From Chryseobacterium gleum (GTDB lineage Bacteria > Bacteroidota > Bacteroidia > UBA10329): a stretch of DNA of 54,476 nucleotides. The stretch's first letter is position 1. The number at the start of each line of letters is the position of its first letter. The position numbers were made by a program, and so were the translations under genes. The stretch covers positions 1-54,476 of the forward strand of contig CAMDOM010000016.1 of assembly GCA_945903645.1 (NCBI GenBank). The letters run 5' to 3'. Shown here piece after piece: positions 16,710 through 24,807 of the stretch. Under the pieces are notes generated by a model. That model was not told the origin of the DNA. It did no database searches and was given only the letters and a program-made list of their open reading frames with translations.

Positions 16710-16717
16710 CGAAGCTA
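16710..16717 (-). promoter_or_regulatory. Variant -7 box for the murF-alr operon
   Basis: The minus strand reads TAGCTTCG, one mismatch from TAnnTTTG, 17 bases upstream of the start codon at 16692. The same TTCG ending is seen upstream of two phosphatase genes. Confidence 0.35.
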
Positions 16718-16919
16718 CTGAAAATGGGTGCGCGGTGCGCTTATCTGCGATGAAGCTCGTTAAAACCGCCAATATCATTAATAACAGGCACCAACATTCG
16801 CCTTACGGGAACATCAATCTGTGAATGATGCAATTTGTTGCCGCATAAATGTAAAACGGCTGCGATTTGGCTGCTTGACCTTTGCTGAGTGAAAATTCAT
16901 TCCTTTATAAACCAATAAA

Positions 16920-17744
16920 ATGAACGCATTTACGAATAGAATTACCAATGGACTAGCCATTTGTGCAGTCTTTGTTTCAGTAGCAATAACGGGTTGTTCT
17001 GAGGACGAAGTAGTTGTGAACAGCACTTCCTACGACTTTAAAGTAGTGAATCAGTTGGGTATTTCTGGCACAGTCACATTTACCGAAACGACTAGCGAGG
17101 TTACCACTATAGTTATCGAAATGACGGGTGGTGATGCTGTTTCGCATCCTGCACACATTCATGTGAATTCGGCAGTAGAAGGTGGCAGCGTTGCTATTTC
17201 GTTGAATCCAGTGGTGAACGGACGCAGCACAACAGAAGTTACCAAGTTGGACAACAATGCAGCAATCAGCTATGCGCAACTTGTGAGTTTTGATGGCTAC
17301 TTAAACGTGCACCAAAGCAATAGCGATTTGAATACCATTGTTGGCCAAACCGACATAGGTGGAAACGCTTTAACAGTAAACAGCATCGTCTATCAATTGG
17401 CAGAATTTGGTGTTTCGGGTGTTTCTGGAACTGCCAAATTTCAACAACGTAAGAATGGTCATGCATTGGTGACTATTGCGCTTAATGGCACTATTGCAGA
17501 TGGCATTCATCCTGCGGTAATTCATATTGGCTCGGTAGCTACAGTGGGCGGAGGTCCAGCTGTGAAGATTCTTAATCCGGTAGATGGTACTACTGGAATG
17601 AGCTATTCAAACCTTAAAGCACTTGACGATAGCACGCCAATTTCTTACGACCAAATCCTTGTGTATGATGGTTATCTTGCCATTCATCAATCGGCTCTTG
17701 TGCCAGAAGTTGTTTTGTGTCAAGGCAATATCGGCAGCAACTAG
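16920..17744 (+). CDS. Lipoprotein with two CHRD-like domains
   Basis: A signal with lipobox ITGC (Cys26 region) is followed by acidic residues. The rest is an internal duplication: two units (about 36-150 and 155-274) each holding an HPA-type histidine motif (SHPAHIHVNSA in the first, GIHPAVIHIGS in the second), an LNPV segment and a closing YDGYLxxHQS. The pattern resembles the CHRD/Cu-Zn superoxide dismutase-like fold. Metal binding is possible but not shown. A good terminator follows. Confidence 0.72.
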   Translation: MNAFTNRITNGLAICAVFVSVAITGCSEDEVVVNSTSYDFKVVNQLGISGTVTFTETTSEVTTIVIEMTGGDAVSHPAHIHVNSAVEGGSVAISLNPVVNGRSTTEVTKLDNNAAISYAQLVSFDGYLNVHQSNSDLNTIVGQTDIGGNALTVNSIVYQLAEFGVSGVSGTAKFQQRKNGHALVTIALNGTIADGIHPAVIHIGSVATVGGGPAVKILNPVDGTTGMSYSNLKALDDSTPISYDQILVYDGYLAIHQSALVPEVVLCQGNIGSN

Positions 17745-17776
17745 TCTGAAAGAAGTTTAATCTATCCTTTACTTAG

Positions 17777-17808
17777 AGCATCTCTGTTGAAAAACAGGGG
17801 TGCTTTTG
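17777..17808 (+). terminator. Rho-independent terminator of the CHRD-like gene
   Basis: A 12-bp stem (17777-17788 with 17793-17804, two G-U pairs) with a GAAA tetraloop is followed by a short T run. It lies 33 bases after the stop codon. Confidence 0.8.
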
Positions 17809-17810
17809 TG

Positions 17811-17945
17811 TTTGGGCGTTACTGCCTCACCATCAATGCGGGCATCGAAAATATGCTCGATACCAAGTACCGCACGCATTTAGATTGGGGAGGCATTCCT
17901 CGCCCGGGCATCAATGGATTTACCAACGTGAGTCTTACGTTCTAG
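17811..17945 (+). pseudogene. 3'-terminal remnant of a TonB-dependent receptor
   Basis: The frame ending at TAG 17943-17945 encodes the last beta-strands of a TBDR: INAGIENMLDTKYRTHLDW, then GGIPRPG and a terminal strand ending LTF. This is the canonical C-terminus, complete with the final aromatic residue. Nothing upstream can supply the other roughly 700 residues, because the terminator of the CHRD gene ends only a few bases before. The receptor was therefore deleted, leaving about 44 codons. The same frame continues after the stop for another 32 codons (17946-18041) with no recognisable origin. Confidence 0.85.
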
Positions 17946-18027
17946 GACGAAAAACAAGTTCTAAATCTGGACTTTTCTGGAGATGTGGATGTAGATGGCG
18001 CGCACCGACTTGTTGAACGAATCACCG

Positions 18028-18035
18028 TACTTTTG
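18028..18035 (+). promoter_or_regulatory. -7 box 8 bases from the start of the T9SS protein gene
   Basis: TACTTTTG ends 8 bases before ATG 18044, implying a leaderless or nearly leaderless message. Confidence 0.5.
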
Positions 18036-18043
18036 AATGACGA

Positions 18044-19015
18044 ATGAGATACGTCTTGGTCATACTTGTTGCCCTGCCCCTCCTTTCTTGGGGGCAGGGT
18101 AATCTTGTTCCTAATTGGAGTTTTGAAGGGCACAGTTCGTGCCCTAGTGTTGGGGTGCCATGGACAGTTGATTATTGGGAAATCGCCAACGGTCTATCGC
18201 CTGATTATTTCCATGTTTGTAGCAACCACATTGGATTTCTAGTACCATGCAATGCAAGGGGATGTCAGGAACCCCATAGTGGCGATGCTTATGTTGGTAT
18301 ATGGTGTTTTAGTAAGATTCATCCCCAAGGAAGAGAATATGTACAAATTGAATTGCCTAATCCTCTGATAGCAAGTATACGATATCTTGTTAGCTTTTAC
18401 TGTAGTTTGGCAGAGAGATACGGTGGTTATGCCGTATCTACTTTGGGAGCCGCACTTACCGAATTTCCACCAAGCGAGGTTAGCTCAAATGGTTTGCTTG
18501 CTGCTGAACCGCAGGTACTAAACGAACCACTATACGCTATTACAGACACGGCCAATTGGGTACTTATTAGCGATACAGTGTTTAGTAGGTATGGGGGAGA
18601 GCGATACCTAACCATCGGAAATTTTAATTCGGATGGAGAAAGTGACACCACTTTTTTCAATCCCAATGCACCCGTTTCAGCTATTTCCTACTACTACATA
18701 GATGATGTTTCGGTAATAGCCTTAGATAGCGTGCCTAGCGGAGTGGAGGAGGCAGAGGAAAACCAAGGGGCATACCACATCTACCCTAACCCCAGCAATG
18801 GAATATTTACCATTGCCCATACCCTTCGCACCAATCAAATGGCCCAGGTGGAGGTGTACGATTTGCTTGGTCAGCGCATACTCGCCCAGCAATGGAGTGG
18901 GTCTGCACCAGTAGAAGTAGACCTTACGGGTGTTTCGTCTGGCCTTTACACCCTACGAATTTTAGTAGGTAATGAGCTAAAGTTCTCCGAAAAGGTGAGT
19001 GTCATTCGGCCATGA
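18044..19015 (+). CDS. Secreted T9SS cargo protein with CBM-like N-terminal domain
   Basis: A signal peptide (about 1-17, ending SWGQ) precedes NLVPNWSFE, the usual opening of carbohydrate-binding-like beta-sandwich domains in Bacteroidota (about 19-230). The C-terminal 80 residues form a T9SS sorting domain (IYPNPSNG, LGQRILAQ, SSGLYTLRI), so the protein should be delivered to the cell surface or medium. Cysteines are frequent in the first 90 residues. Ligand unknown. It starts about 100 bases after the TBDR remnant. Confidence 0.78.
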   Translation: MRYVLVILVALPLLSWGQGNLVPNWSFEGHSSCPSVGVPWTVDYWEIANGLSPDYFHVCSNHIGFLVPCNARGCQEPHSGDAYVGIWCFSKIHPQGREYVQIELPNPLIASIRYLVSFYCSLAERYGGYAVSTLGAALTEFPPSEVSSNGLLAAEPQVLNEPLYAITDTANWVLISDTVFSRYGGERYLTIGNFNSDGESDTTFFNPNAPVSAISYYYIDDVSVIALDSVPSGVEEAEENQGAYHIYPNPSNGIFTIAHTLRTNQMAQVEVYDLLGQRILAQQWSGSAPVEVDLTGVSSGLYTLRILVGNELKFSEKVSVIRP

Positions 19016-19101
19016 AAGCCGACCGTGAACGAAATAGTAGTGTCCTTAGGTGAATCTCAAATGAACTATGCAAACGCAACTATCGGGTGACTTGAGCCTG
19101 C

Positions 19102-19109
19102 TACTTTTG
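19102..19109 (+). promoter_or_regulatory. -7 box 8 bases from the lipoprotein start
   Basis: TACTTTTG ends 8 bases before ATG 19118. Confidence 0.5.
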
Positions 19110-19117
19110 ATAGTCCT

Positions 19118-19756
19118 ATGAAACACGCTTTTTGGATAGTTCTGTTCTGCACGTTTGGAGGATGCACGCCAACTTCGGAAGTCTTTGTGTTCGACTGTGT
19201 GATACAAAACGCATTGAACAATGCCCCATTAGAGGGAGTGGCCATTGTGCTTCAAGGCCAACGGGTAACGGGAGGTTCATTCAACCCGAATTTTCAAACC
19301 TTAGGAACCGCAACAACGGATGCCAACGGGCATTTTGTACTAGAAGTAGACAAGGAATTGTTCAATGCCTATCGCTTGAATATATCGCTTCCCCAATACT
19401 TCAATGCATCCGTGGCCATTAGCCCAGACGATGTTCCATTGAGCACGGCCTATACCAACACCTTTAGCCTTGAACCTGAAGCGTGGGTTTCTACGCGAAT
19501 TCGCAATACTTCTGAATCGCAACACATAGATGTTACCATTAATGGCGCTTCTGATAATGGTGCTGAATCTTGCAACGCACTGCATGTAATTCATGAAGGC
19601 ACAGTTTTCGACACCACGCTCGTTTGCCGTATGTATGGAAATAGATTGGTTACCACCACAGGAAATTACCGCAACAGCGATGGGCAAACCATCATTATTA
19701 GCAATCAATATACCTCTGTGGCGTTCGACACGCTTCACATTAACTTAACCTACTGA
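19118..19756 (+). CDS. Hypothetical lipoprotein with carboxypeptidase-regulatory-like domain
   Basis: A short signal ends in lipobox FGGC (Cys16). Residues about 22-115 resemble a carboxypeptidase-regulatory/Greek-key unit (VIQNALNNAPLEGVAIVLQG ... TATTDANGHFVLEVD). The rest is not recognised. No enzymatic motif is visible. The gene stands alone between the T9SS protein and the acyltransferase. Confidence 0.68.
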   Translation: MKHAFWIVLFCTFGGCTPTSEVFVFDCVIQNALNNAPLEGVAIVLQGQRVTGGSFNPNFQTLGTATTDANGHFVLEVDKELFNAYRLNISLPQYFNASVAISPDDVPLSTAYTNTFSLEPEAWVSTRIRNTSESQHIDVTINGASDNGAESCNALHVIHEGTVFDTTLVCRMYGNRLVTTTGNYRNSDGQTIIISNQYTSVAFDTLHINLTY

Positions 19757-19795
19757 CAGGCAGTGGAGTTAGAGGTGATGTAGCTTTCTAGATTG

Positions 19796-19803
19796 TATTT
19801 TTG
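19796..19803 (+). promoter_or_regulatory. -7 box 4 bases from the acyltransferase start
   Basis: TATTTTTG ends only 4 bases before ATG 19808. Transcription should begin at or near the A of the start codon. Confidence 0.55.
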
Positions 19804-19807
19804 CGGC

Positions 19808-20665
19808 ATGACAGACCATGCCACTCCACTGGGCGATTACACGCCCGATTTTGAGCGCCCTTCCAAAGATTTAGTTCGCAACATTACAGCGGGTGCGCGG
19901 CTTTATTTCGATCCCCAGTTTGTTGGACTCGAAGAAGTTGACGCCTCAAAGCCAGCGTTGTATGTAACCCACCACAACGTGACAGGCACGTTGGATGGCG
20001 TGTTTTGGGCTGCTGAACTTTACTTGGTGAAGGATATTTTTTGTCGTTCTCTGGTGGATGATTTACATTACAAAATTCCAGGTTGGCGCAATGTGAGTGC
20101 GCAATTGATGGGTTTTGTGCGGGGTTCGCGCGAAAACTGCGATGCCATGATGGAGGCTGGGGAGAACATAATTGTTTATCCAGGAGGTGCGCGAGAAACC
20201 TGCAAACGCAAAGGCGAAGCGCATCAGTTGACATGGAAACAGCGCACTGGCTTTGCACGTATGGCCATTGAGCATGGCTACGATATTATTACCGTTGCCC
20301 AAGTGGGTGCCGATGATTCGTTTGACATCATTGCCGACTCGGACGAAATTATGGAGTCACGTTTTGGGCAATGGCTAAAAAGTAGTGGAATAGCAGGCAA
20401 GTTTTTCAAAGATGGTGATACGTTTCCTCCGTTGGTTCGTGGCATTGGTCCAACATTAATTCCTCGGCCCGAGCGCCAATACATTAGCTATGGTTCGCGC
20501 ATTAGCACTACCGAATATGCGGGCAAAGGCGATGATAAAGAAACGTTGTGGGAGTTGCGCACCAAGGTGGAAAACCAATTGGAGTTGCAAATTCTTCAAC
20601 TGCGCATTCAAAAACTTGCGGAAGATAAAAAAACAGGATTACGGGCTTTCCTCAATCGGCTGTAA
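19808..20665 (+). CDS. Lysophospholipid-type acyltransferase (LPLAT superfamily)
   Basis: ATG 19808 is preferred to the TTG at 19793, which lies within the promoter. The 285-residue protein shows block I as THHNVTGTLDG (a longer spacing than the usual HxxxxD), then RNVSAQLMGFVRG and the phosphate-binding block as VYPGGARE, a form typical of the DGAT/TMEM68-like branch. It probably acylates a glycerolipid or hydroxylated lipid at the membrane surface. Its 3' end overlaps the convergent gene by 14 bases. Confidence 0.78.
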   Translation: MTDHATPLGDYTPDFERPSKDLVRNITAGARLYFDPQFVGLEEVDASKPALYVTHHNVTGTLDGVFWAAELYLVKDIFCRSLVDDLHYKIPGWRNVSAQLMGFVRGSRENCDAMMEAGENIIVYPGGARETCKRKGEAHQLTWKQRTGFARMAIEHGYDIITVAQVGADDSFDIIADSDEIMESRFGQWLKSSGIAGKFFKDGDTFPPLVRGIGPTLIPRPERQYISYGSRISTTEYAGKGDDKETLWELRTKVENQLELQILQLRIQKLAEDKKTGLRAFLNRL

Positions 20666-21590
20666 GGCCAAATAGTTGCACAATAGTTTCGGGCCATAAA
20701 TCGTGGTTTACCACTATTACGTGTGGCTTCTTTGCTTCAAAATCGTATCCTGCGCCATAACGAAACGATAAGCCTTTTTGGCACGGAAACTCAGTAGAAC
20801 TAATCTTTTGCACAAGGGTGTACGGGTCTGCTTTTGTGTTCAATTGAAACACATCAACGCGATTTATTTTTCCATCCAAGCAAAATCCTGAGAGATAAAC
20901 GGCACCGCTATCGGACGTTAGCTGAATACTCTGATAGCTTCCGTATTCACGGTCCGTCCATGTTTTGCGTAGCGCTTCTCTGCTATCCCAAGATGTCCAA
21001 AGTTTAAAATTGAAATCTGCGGCATAGGGGTCCAACCCATTGGAAATGTAAAAGTCGATGACCGTGCTATTCCAACTGCCTACCGCCAACAGAAAATGGT
21101 CTTTTCTGCGCAGCAATGCCACGGCACCAGCAGTGCTGCGCCCTTGTTGCCCTTTGCGATGCAACACAAAGGCAGGTGGCGCAGAAAAACTTTTGGAAGT
21201 AGACACATCAATCAATTGCACCTGCGATTCGCGCCTGCTTGCGGGGTCTTCTATGCCAATGGCCAACCAATTATCTGCCAGTTGAAACCCACCAGCGTGG
21301 TTCATTGGTTTTTCGCCCAGTTTCTTGGTTCCAATAAACTTGAGCTCTGCTTCTTGCATCGCGAAGATGGTGAGGTAAGCAAAGCGATCTGAGCTTCCCG
21401 ACACATAGAGTTTCCCCTCACGAAGTTGAACGCCTTGCAGGTGACCACCTTTCAAATCGGGCTGTTCGGTCACTTGCCCTTTGGCAATTCCTGCTGTGAT
21501 GGGAAACCACAATTTGGAATTCGGTAGCGTTTGGGCGAACGCTCCTTGCACAAAAAGGAACGCGCCCACTACCAAAGCTATCCGCTTCAT
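20652..21590 (-). CDS. Secreted hypothetical protein, possible beta-propeller
   Basis: The start at 21590 (MKRIALVVGAFLFVQGAFAQ) gives a clean signal peptide; the longer frame to 21635 is unlikely. The 312-residue protein contains repeated short strands ending in W or G with phrases such as GKLYVSGSSDRFAYLTIF, NWLAIGIEDP and HFLLAVGSWNS, suggesting a propeller-like repeat fold. No catalytic motif or T9SS domain. Family not recognised. Confidence 0.65.
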   Translation of the reverse strand: MKRIALVVGAFLFVQGAFAQTLPNSKLWFPITAGIAKGQVTEQPDLKGGHLQGVQLREGKLYVSGSSDRFAYLTIFAMQEAELKFIGTKKLGEKPMNHAGGFQLADNWLAIGIEDPASRRESQVQLIDVSTSKSFSAPPAFVLHRKGQQGRSTAGAVALLRRKDHFLLAVGSWNSTVIDFYISNGLDPYAADFNFKLWTSWDSREALRKTWTDREYGSYQSIQLTSDSGAVYLSGFCLDGKINRVDVFQLNTKADPYTLVQKISSTEFPCQKGLSFRYGAGYDFEAKKPHVIVVNHDLWPETIVQLFGLTAD

Positions 21591-21668
21591 TCTTGATATG
21601 GCACCGCTCAACCCGTTGTTCCAATCCATGCACAAGGATAAGGAACATCGGGCATTACCCTAATGGGT

Positions 21669-22382
21669 TTAGCTCCCAGGCGTAAACCGCTCAACCGTGT
21701 TTTCTACGGGAGGCACAGTGCGCAAGAAACGGTAAATGGCCGATAGGTCGGCCGTGTCCATGCCTGCATACATAATCCAAGGCATTGCGGTTTGAAACTC
21801 GCCCTGTTTCACAGGTTGTGGCACATACGAGCTATCTGCATAGGCTTTGAAACGGGCAATAAACTGCTCCTCTGTCCAACGGCCAATGCCTGTTTCGTGG
21901 AGAGTGATGTTCATAGAACGCACTATTGTGCCACCACCCAAATTAAACTCAAATCCACCTGCATACAGTTCGCCTACCATTTCGCCTTTCACTTTTTTGG
22001 TATGGCATTCGTTGCATCCTGCGGCATTGACCATATACGCATCATACTCTATGGAACTTTTATTTTTCGGCAACTTGCCCATTTCTGCCTTAGCAGGAAT
22101 GGTATTGATGATGAAATTGAACGGAAAGTCGGGCTCAGAAACAGGCAAATCGTTTATCACTGGAGCCAAACCACGGATATATGCTATCACGGCATAAATA
22201 TCTTCTGGGTCCAGTTTGCTGTAATTTTTACAGGGCATAATAGGGAAAAATGCATGGCCGTCTTTGCTCACTCCTGTTGTGATAGCGCGATAAAATTCAC
22301 CATCGGCCCAATCGCATATTCCGTGTGGCGTGATATTGCGGCAACAAATTTGCCGGGAAAGCAAAATTTTGTGAAACAAAGT
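21669..22382 (-). pseudogene. 5'-truncated diheme cytochrome c
   Basis: The frame encodes the C-terminal two thirds of a Bacteroidota diheme cytochrome c: NITPHGICDWADGEFYRAI, the IMPCKNYSKLDPEDIYAVIAY segment and the second heme site CNECH, then the MPWIMYAGM ligand region. Full-length relatives carry a membrane anchor and a first CxxCH domain before NITP; here the homology breaks off just upstream (the residues before it read LLSRQICC). The frame has no ATG, only a TTG, and an in-frame TGA lies directly before it. The first heme domain and anchor are absent, so the product cannot be exported and hemylated normally. Confidence 0.75.
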
Positions 22383-22407
22383 TCATTCGCCACATAATAA
22401 CGCAGGC

Positions 22408-22440
22408 TTAACGTGCCTTAAATTGCCACGAGTATTTTTG
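22408..22440 (+). promoter_or_regulatory. -7 box with upstream TTAA direct repeat, phosphonatase-like gene
   Basis: TATTTTTG (22433-22440) is a good -7 box 17 bases before the start codon. Nine bases upstream lies TTAACG-N4-TTAAAT (22408-22423), an imperfect direct repeat at 10-bp spacing positioned like an activator (Pho-box-like) site. Confidence 0.4.
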
Positions 22441-22457
22441 CGCAACATTCAAAAACT

Positions 22458-23204
22458 ATGAACATTTCCAATCATATTTCTCTAGTTGTATTCGATATGG
22501 CAGGCACCACTTTTGTGGACCGTGGCGAAATTGAAGATTGTTTTTTAGAGGCTTGCCAGCGTTCTGGACTGGATGTGACTGGCGCGCAAATAAATGGCAT
22601 GATGGGCTGGAGCAAGATTGTGGTGTTTCAAACCTTTTGGAAGGAAAAACTGGGAGAACATCATCCCGACCTGGACGCCAAGGTGAAAGAATCGTACGAT
22701 TTGTTTCGCGAGATATTGGAAAACTTCTACCGCAACGAAACCCTTTATCCTACCGAAGGCGCTCTTGAAGTAATTCAATGGCTGCGCGAAAGTGGAGTGA
22801 AGGTGGTTTTGAACACAGGATTCTATCGCGTGGTGACGGATATTATTCTTGCCAAATTGGGTTGGGATAAAGGATTGAACGCACAGTATGTGGCCAAAGG
22901 CGATTCGTTTATGGATATGAGCATCACTTCTGACGAGGTGGAGAAAGGACGTCCGCATGCGTTTATGATAGAAAAAGCTATGCGCCAATTTGGAATAACC
23001 GACCCAAAACGCGTGGTGAAGGTGGGCGATACTCCTGTTGACTTGGGAGAAGGCCGCAGCGCCAATTGCTTGTTTAGCCTAGCTGTAACCAATGGTTCGC
23101 ACACCAAAGCAGAACTGGAAGTGTGCGACAATGATGGGCTGCTTCCCACAACAGGGCACTTAAAAGGCTTTCTGCAAGAGCGATTTGCAGTGACCAATGC
23201 CTAA
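22458..23204 (+). CDS. Phosphonatase-like HAD hydrolase (PhnX/TIGR03351 type)
   Basis: This haloacid-dehalogenase enzyme probably hydrolyses the C-P bond of phosphonoacetaldehyde. The nucleophile motif is FDMAGTT (Asp13): Ala replaces the second Asp of ordinary HAD phosphatases, exactly as in phosphonatase (DWAGTT). The cap carries MMGWSKI with Lys53, aligning with the MGLLKIDH lysine that forms the Schiff base in PhnX. Later motifs are VVLNTGFYR, KGRPHAFMI and VVKVGDTPVDL. Length (248) fits. The stop overlaps the start of the PhnZ-like gene by 8 bases. A PhnW able to supply its substrate is encoded at 45562 in the same window. Family call firm, substrate inferred. Confidence 0.8.
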   Translation: MNISNHISLVVFDMAGTTFVDRGEIEDCFLEACQRSGLDVTGAQINGMMGWSKIVVFQTFWKEKLGEHHPDLDAKVKESYDLFREILENFYRNETLYPTEGALEVIQWLRESGVKVVLNTGFYRVVTDIILAKLGWDKGLNAQYVAKGDSFMDMSITSDEVEKGRPHAFMIEKAMRQFGITDPKRVVKVGDTPVDLGEGRSANCLFSLAVTNGSHTKAELEVCDNDGLLPTTGHLKGFLQERFAVTNA

Positions 23205-23796
23205 ACCAACGTTGCAACAGTTGGTGCATGAGGTGTTCGCCCTCTTTGAGCAGCATGGCAGCGCCAACTATATTGGGGAGCAAATTTCACAATGGGAACA
23301 TGCTTGCCAAGCTGCGATGATGGCACAATGGGAAGGCTGTGATGATGAGGTTATTCTTGCTGCTCTATTGCATGACATTGGGCATCTGCTTGTATTAAAT
23401 GGAGAAGAGCATCCGCAAATGGCTACTTGTGGTACCATGGAACATGAGAAATTAGGAGCTGACTTTCTGCGAGTCCGTGGATTCTCCCCAAAAGTGGCTC
23501 AACTTGTAGAAAGCCATGTGGCCGCTAAGCGCTACCTCTGCTTTGCCCAGCCCAAGTACTATGATTCTTTATCTGAAGCATCGCAGAAAACACTCGCTTT
23601 CCAAGGTGGGCCAATGACCCCAACCGAGGCCAAACAGATGGAACAAAACCCGCTGTTTACCACCATAATCCGCATGAGAAGTTGGGATGAAATGGCGAAA
23701 GAAGTGGATTTATCCCTTACAAACGTTTCCGTTTTTAGAAAAATGGCCGAAAAACATTTGCTTGAACAGAATTTTTCGACAGCACCCTCTGCATAA
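23197..23796 (+). CDS. PhnZ/TmpB-like HD-domain diiron oxygenase
   Basis: PhnZ-type HD oxygenases cleave the C-P bond of 1-hydroxyphosphonates using a mixed-valence diiron centre. The diagnostic pattern is present with nearly PhnZ numbering: Tyr25 and Glu28 in YIGE (lid residues), His35, HDIGH with His59, Asp60 and His63, EHEKLGAD with His83, and SHVAAKRY with His107 and Lys111. A late Asp (in RSWDEM) could be the final ligand. The 199-residue length fits. It overlaps the phosphonatase-like gene. The usual partner, a PhnY/TmpA iron/2-oxoglutarate hydroxylase, is not in the window. Confidence 0.8.
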   Translation: MPKPTLQQLVHEVFALFEQHGSANYIGEQISQWEHACQAAMMAQWEGCDDEVILAALLHDIGHLLVLNGEEHPQMATCGTMEHEKLGADFLRVRGFSPKVAQLVESHVAAKRYLCFAQPKYYDSLSEASQKTLAFQGGPMTPTEAKQMEQNPLFTTIIRMRSWDEMAKEVDLSLTNVSVFRKMAEKHLLEQNFSTAPSA

Positions 23797-23838
23797 GGCA
23801 GTTAATTCGCATATTCGCTCATTCGCTTACTGCCTTAT
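23793..23838. repeat. Hairpin element with three 8-bp repeats in the loop
   Basis: A perfect 10-bp stem (ATAAGGCAGT at 23793-23802, ACTGCCTTAT at 23829-23838) encloses a loop containing ATTCGCAT, ATTCGCTC and ATTCGCTT. The stop codon of the PhnZ-like gene lies in the left arm. There is no T run, so it is not a typical terminator; it may be a small repetitive extragenic element. Confidence 0.6.
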
Positions 23839-23846
23839 CGAATTAT

Positions 23847-24713
23847 ATGACCTGGAACAATTACCACAGTCACACCAACTTTTGTGATGGGACCGACAGC
23901 CCCGAAACCTATGTAAAAGCTGCCATTGCCCAAGGCATGAAAGTGTATGGTTTCTCATCGCACGCCCCAATTCCTTTTTTCGATTGCAAATGGGCGATGA
24001 ATCTCGAAAACTTGGAGGAATACACCCAAGATGTCACGCGACTAAAACGAAAATATGCTGACCACATCGAGATACTTTTGAGTTTGGAAATTGACTATAT
24101 TCCTGATTTAATAGGGCCAACAGCACAATTTTTGCAAACAGCAGGGTTAGACTATTCCATAGGATCTGTGCATTTTGTAGACTCCATTGGAGTAGGAAAA
24201 GGTTGGGAAATAGATGGCCCTTTGGATATTTTCAAAAAAGGATTGCACGAAATCTTCGGTGGGGATATTGAAAAAGCCGTGACCCGTTACTTCGAACTTA
24301 CCCGCATGATGCTTATTGAAGATTGCCCGGACATTGTGGGCCATTTGGATAAGATTAAAATGCAAAATTCGAGGGAACATTTCTTCAACGAAGATGCCAA
24401 ATGGTATCGCGATGAGCTGCGCACCACCCTTGAAGCTATTGCCGATAGTGGCGCCATTTTGGAAGTGAACACCCGAGGCATTTACAAGAAGAAATCCAGC
24501 GAACTCTATCCCGGCACATGGGCTATAGGCCAAGCCCTTGAACTCGACATTCCTATTATGCTGAACAGCGATGGGCATCATCCCAACGAAATTGTTGCCG
24601 AATTTGAAACCGCTGCCGAAATACTCAATACTGTAGGCTACAAAAGCTGCATGATATTGGCCGAGGGCGAATGGCAAGAAGTGGGATTATCGCCTGCGGG
24701 GATGGATTATTGA
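23847..24713 (+). CDS. hisJ: PHP-family histidinol-phosphatase (HisJ type)
   Basis: This is a metal-dependent phosphoesterase of the PHP fold. YHSHTNFCDG near the N-terminus supplies the first metal-binding His pair (His7, His9), SSHAPIPF follows, and later metal ligands lie in EIDY, GSVHFVD, VGHLDKIK and NSDGHHPNE. The pattern and the 288-residue length match HisJ/HisK-type histidinol-phosphatases, which release histidinol in histidine synthesis. No other his gene is nearby, so another phosphomonoester substrate is possible. Confidence 0.78.
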   Translation: MTWNNYHSHTNFCDGTDSPETYVKAAIAQGMKVYGFSSHAPIPFFDCKWAMNLENLEEYTQDVTRLKRKYADHIEILLSLEIDYIPDLIGPTAQFLQTAGLDYSIGSVHFVDSIGVGKGWEIDGPLDIFKKGLHEIFGGDIEKAVTRYFELTRMMLIEDCPDIVGHLDKIKMQNSREHFFNEDAKWYRDELRTTLEAIADSGAILEVNTRGIYKKKSSELYPGTWAIGQALELDIPIMLNSDGHHPNEIVAEFETAAEILNTVGYKSCMILAEGEWQEVGLSPAGMDY

Positions 24714-24743
24714 ACCTCGCCTAGAATTCTTTCTAAAATATAT

Positions 24744-24788
24744 CAAAGCACGAACGCCATAGAGATTTTCCATGGCGTTCGTGCTTTG
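24744..24788. terminator. Strong bidirectional terminator
   Basis: A perfect 17-bp stem (24744-24760 with 24772-24788, 11-base loop) lies between the convergent HisJ-type and phosphatase genes, 20 bases from the stop of the latter. It ends in TTTG one way and, on the other strand, in a T/A-rich run, so it can serve both. Confidence 0.85.
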
Positions 24789-24807
24789 TTAAAGAATTTG
24801 TTACAGA

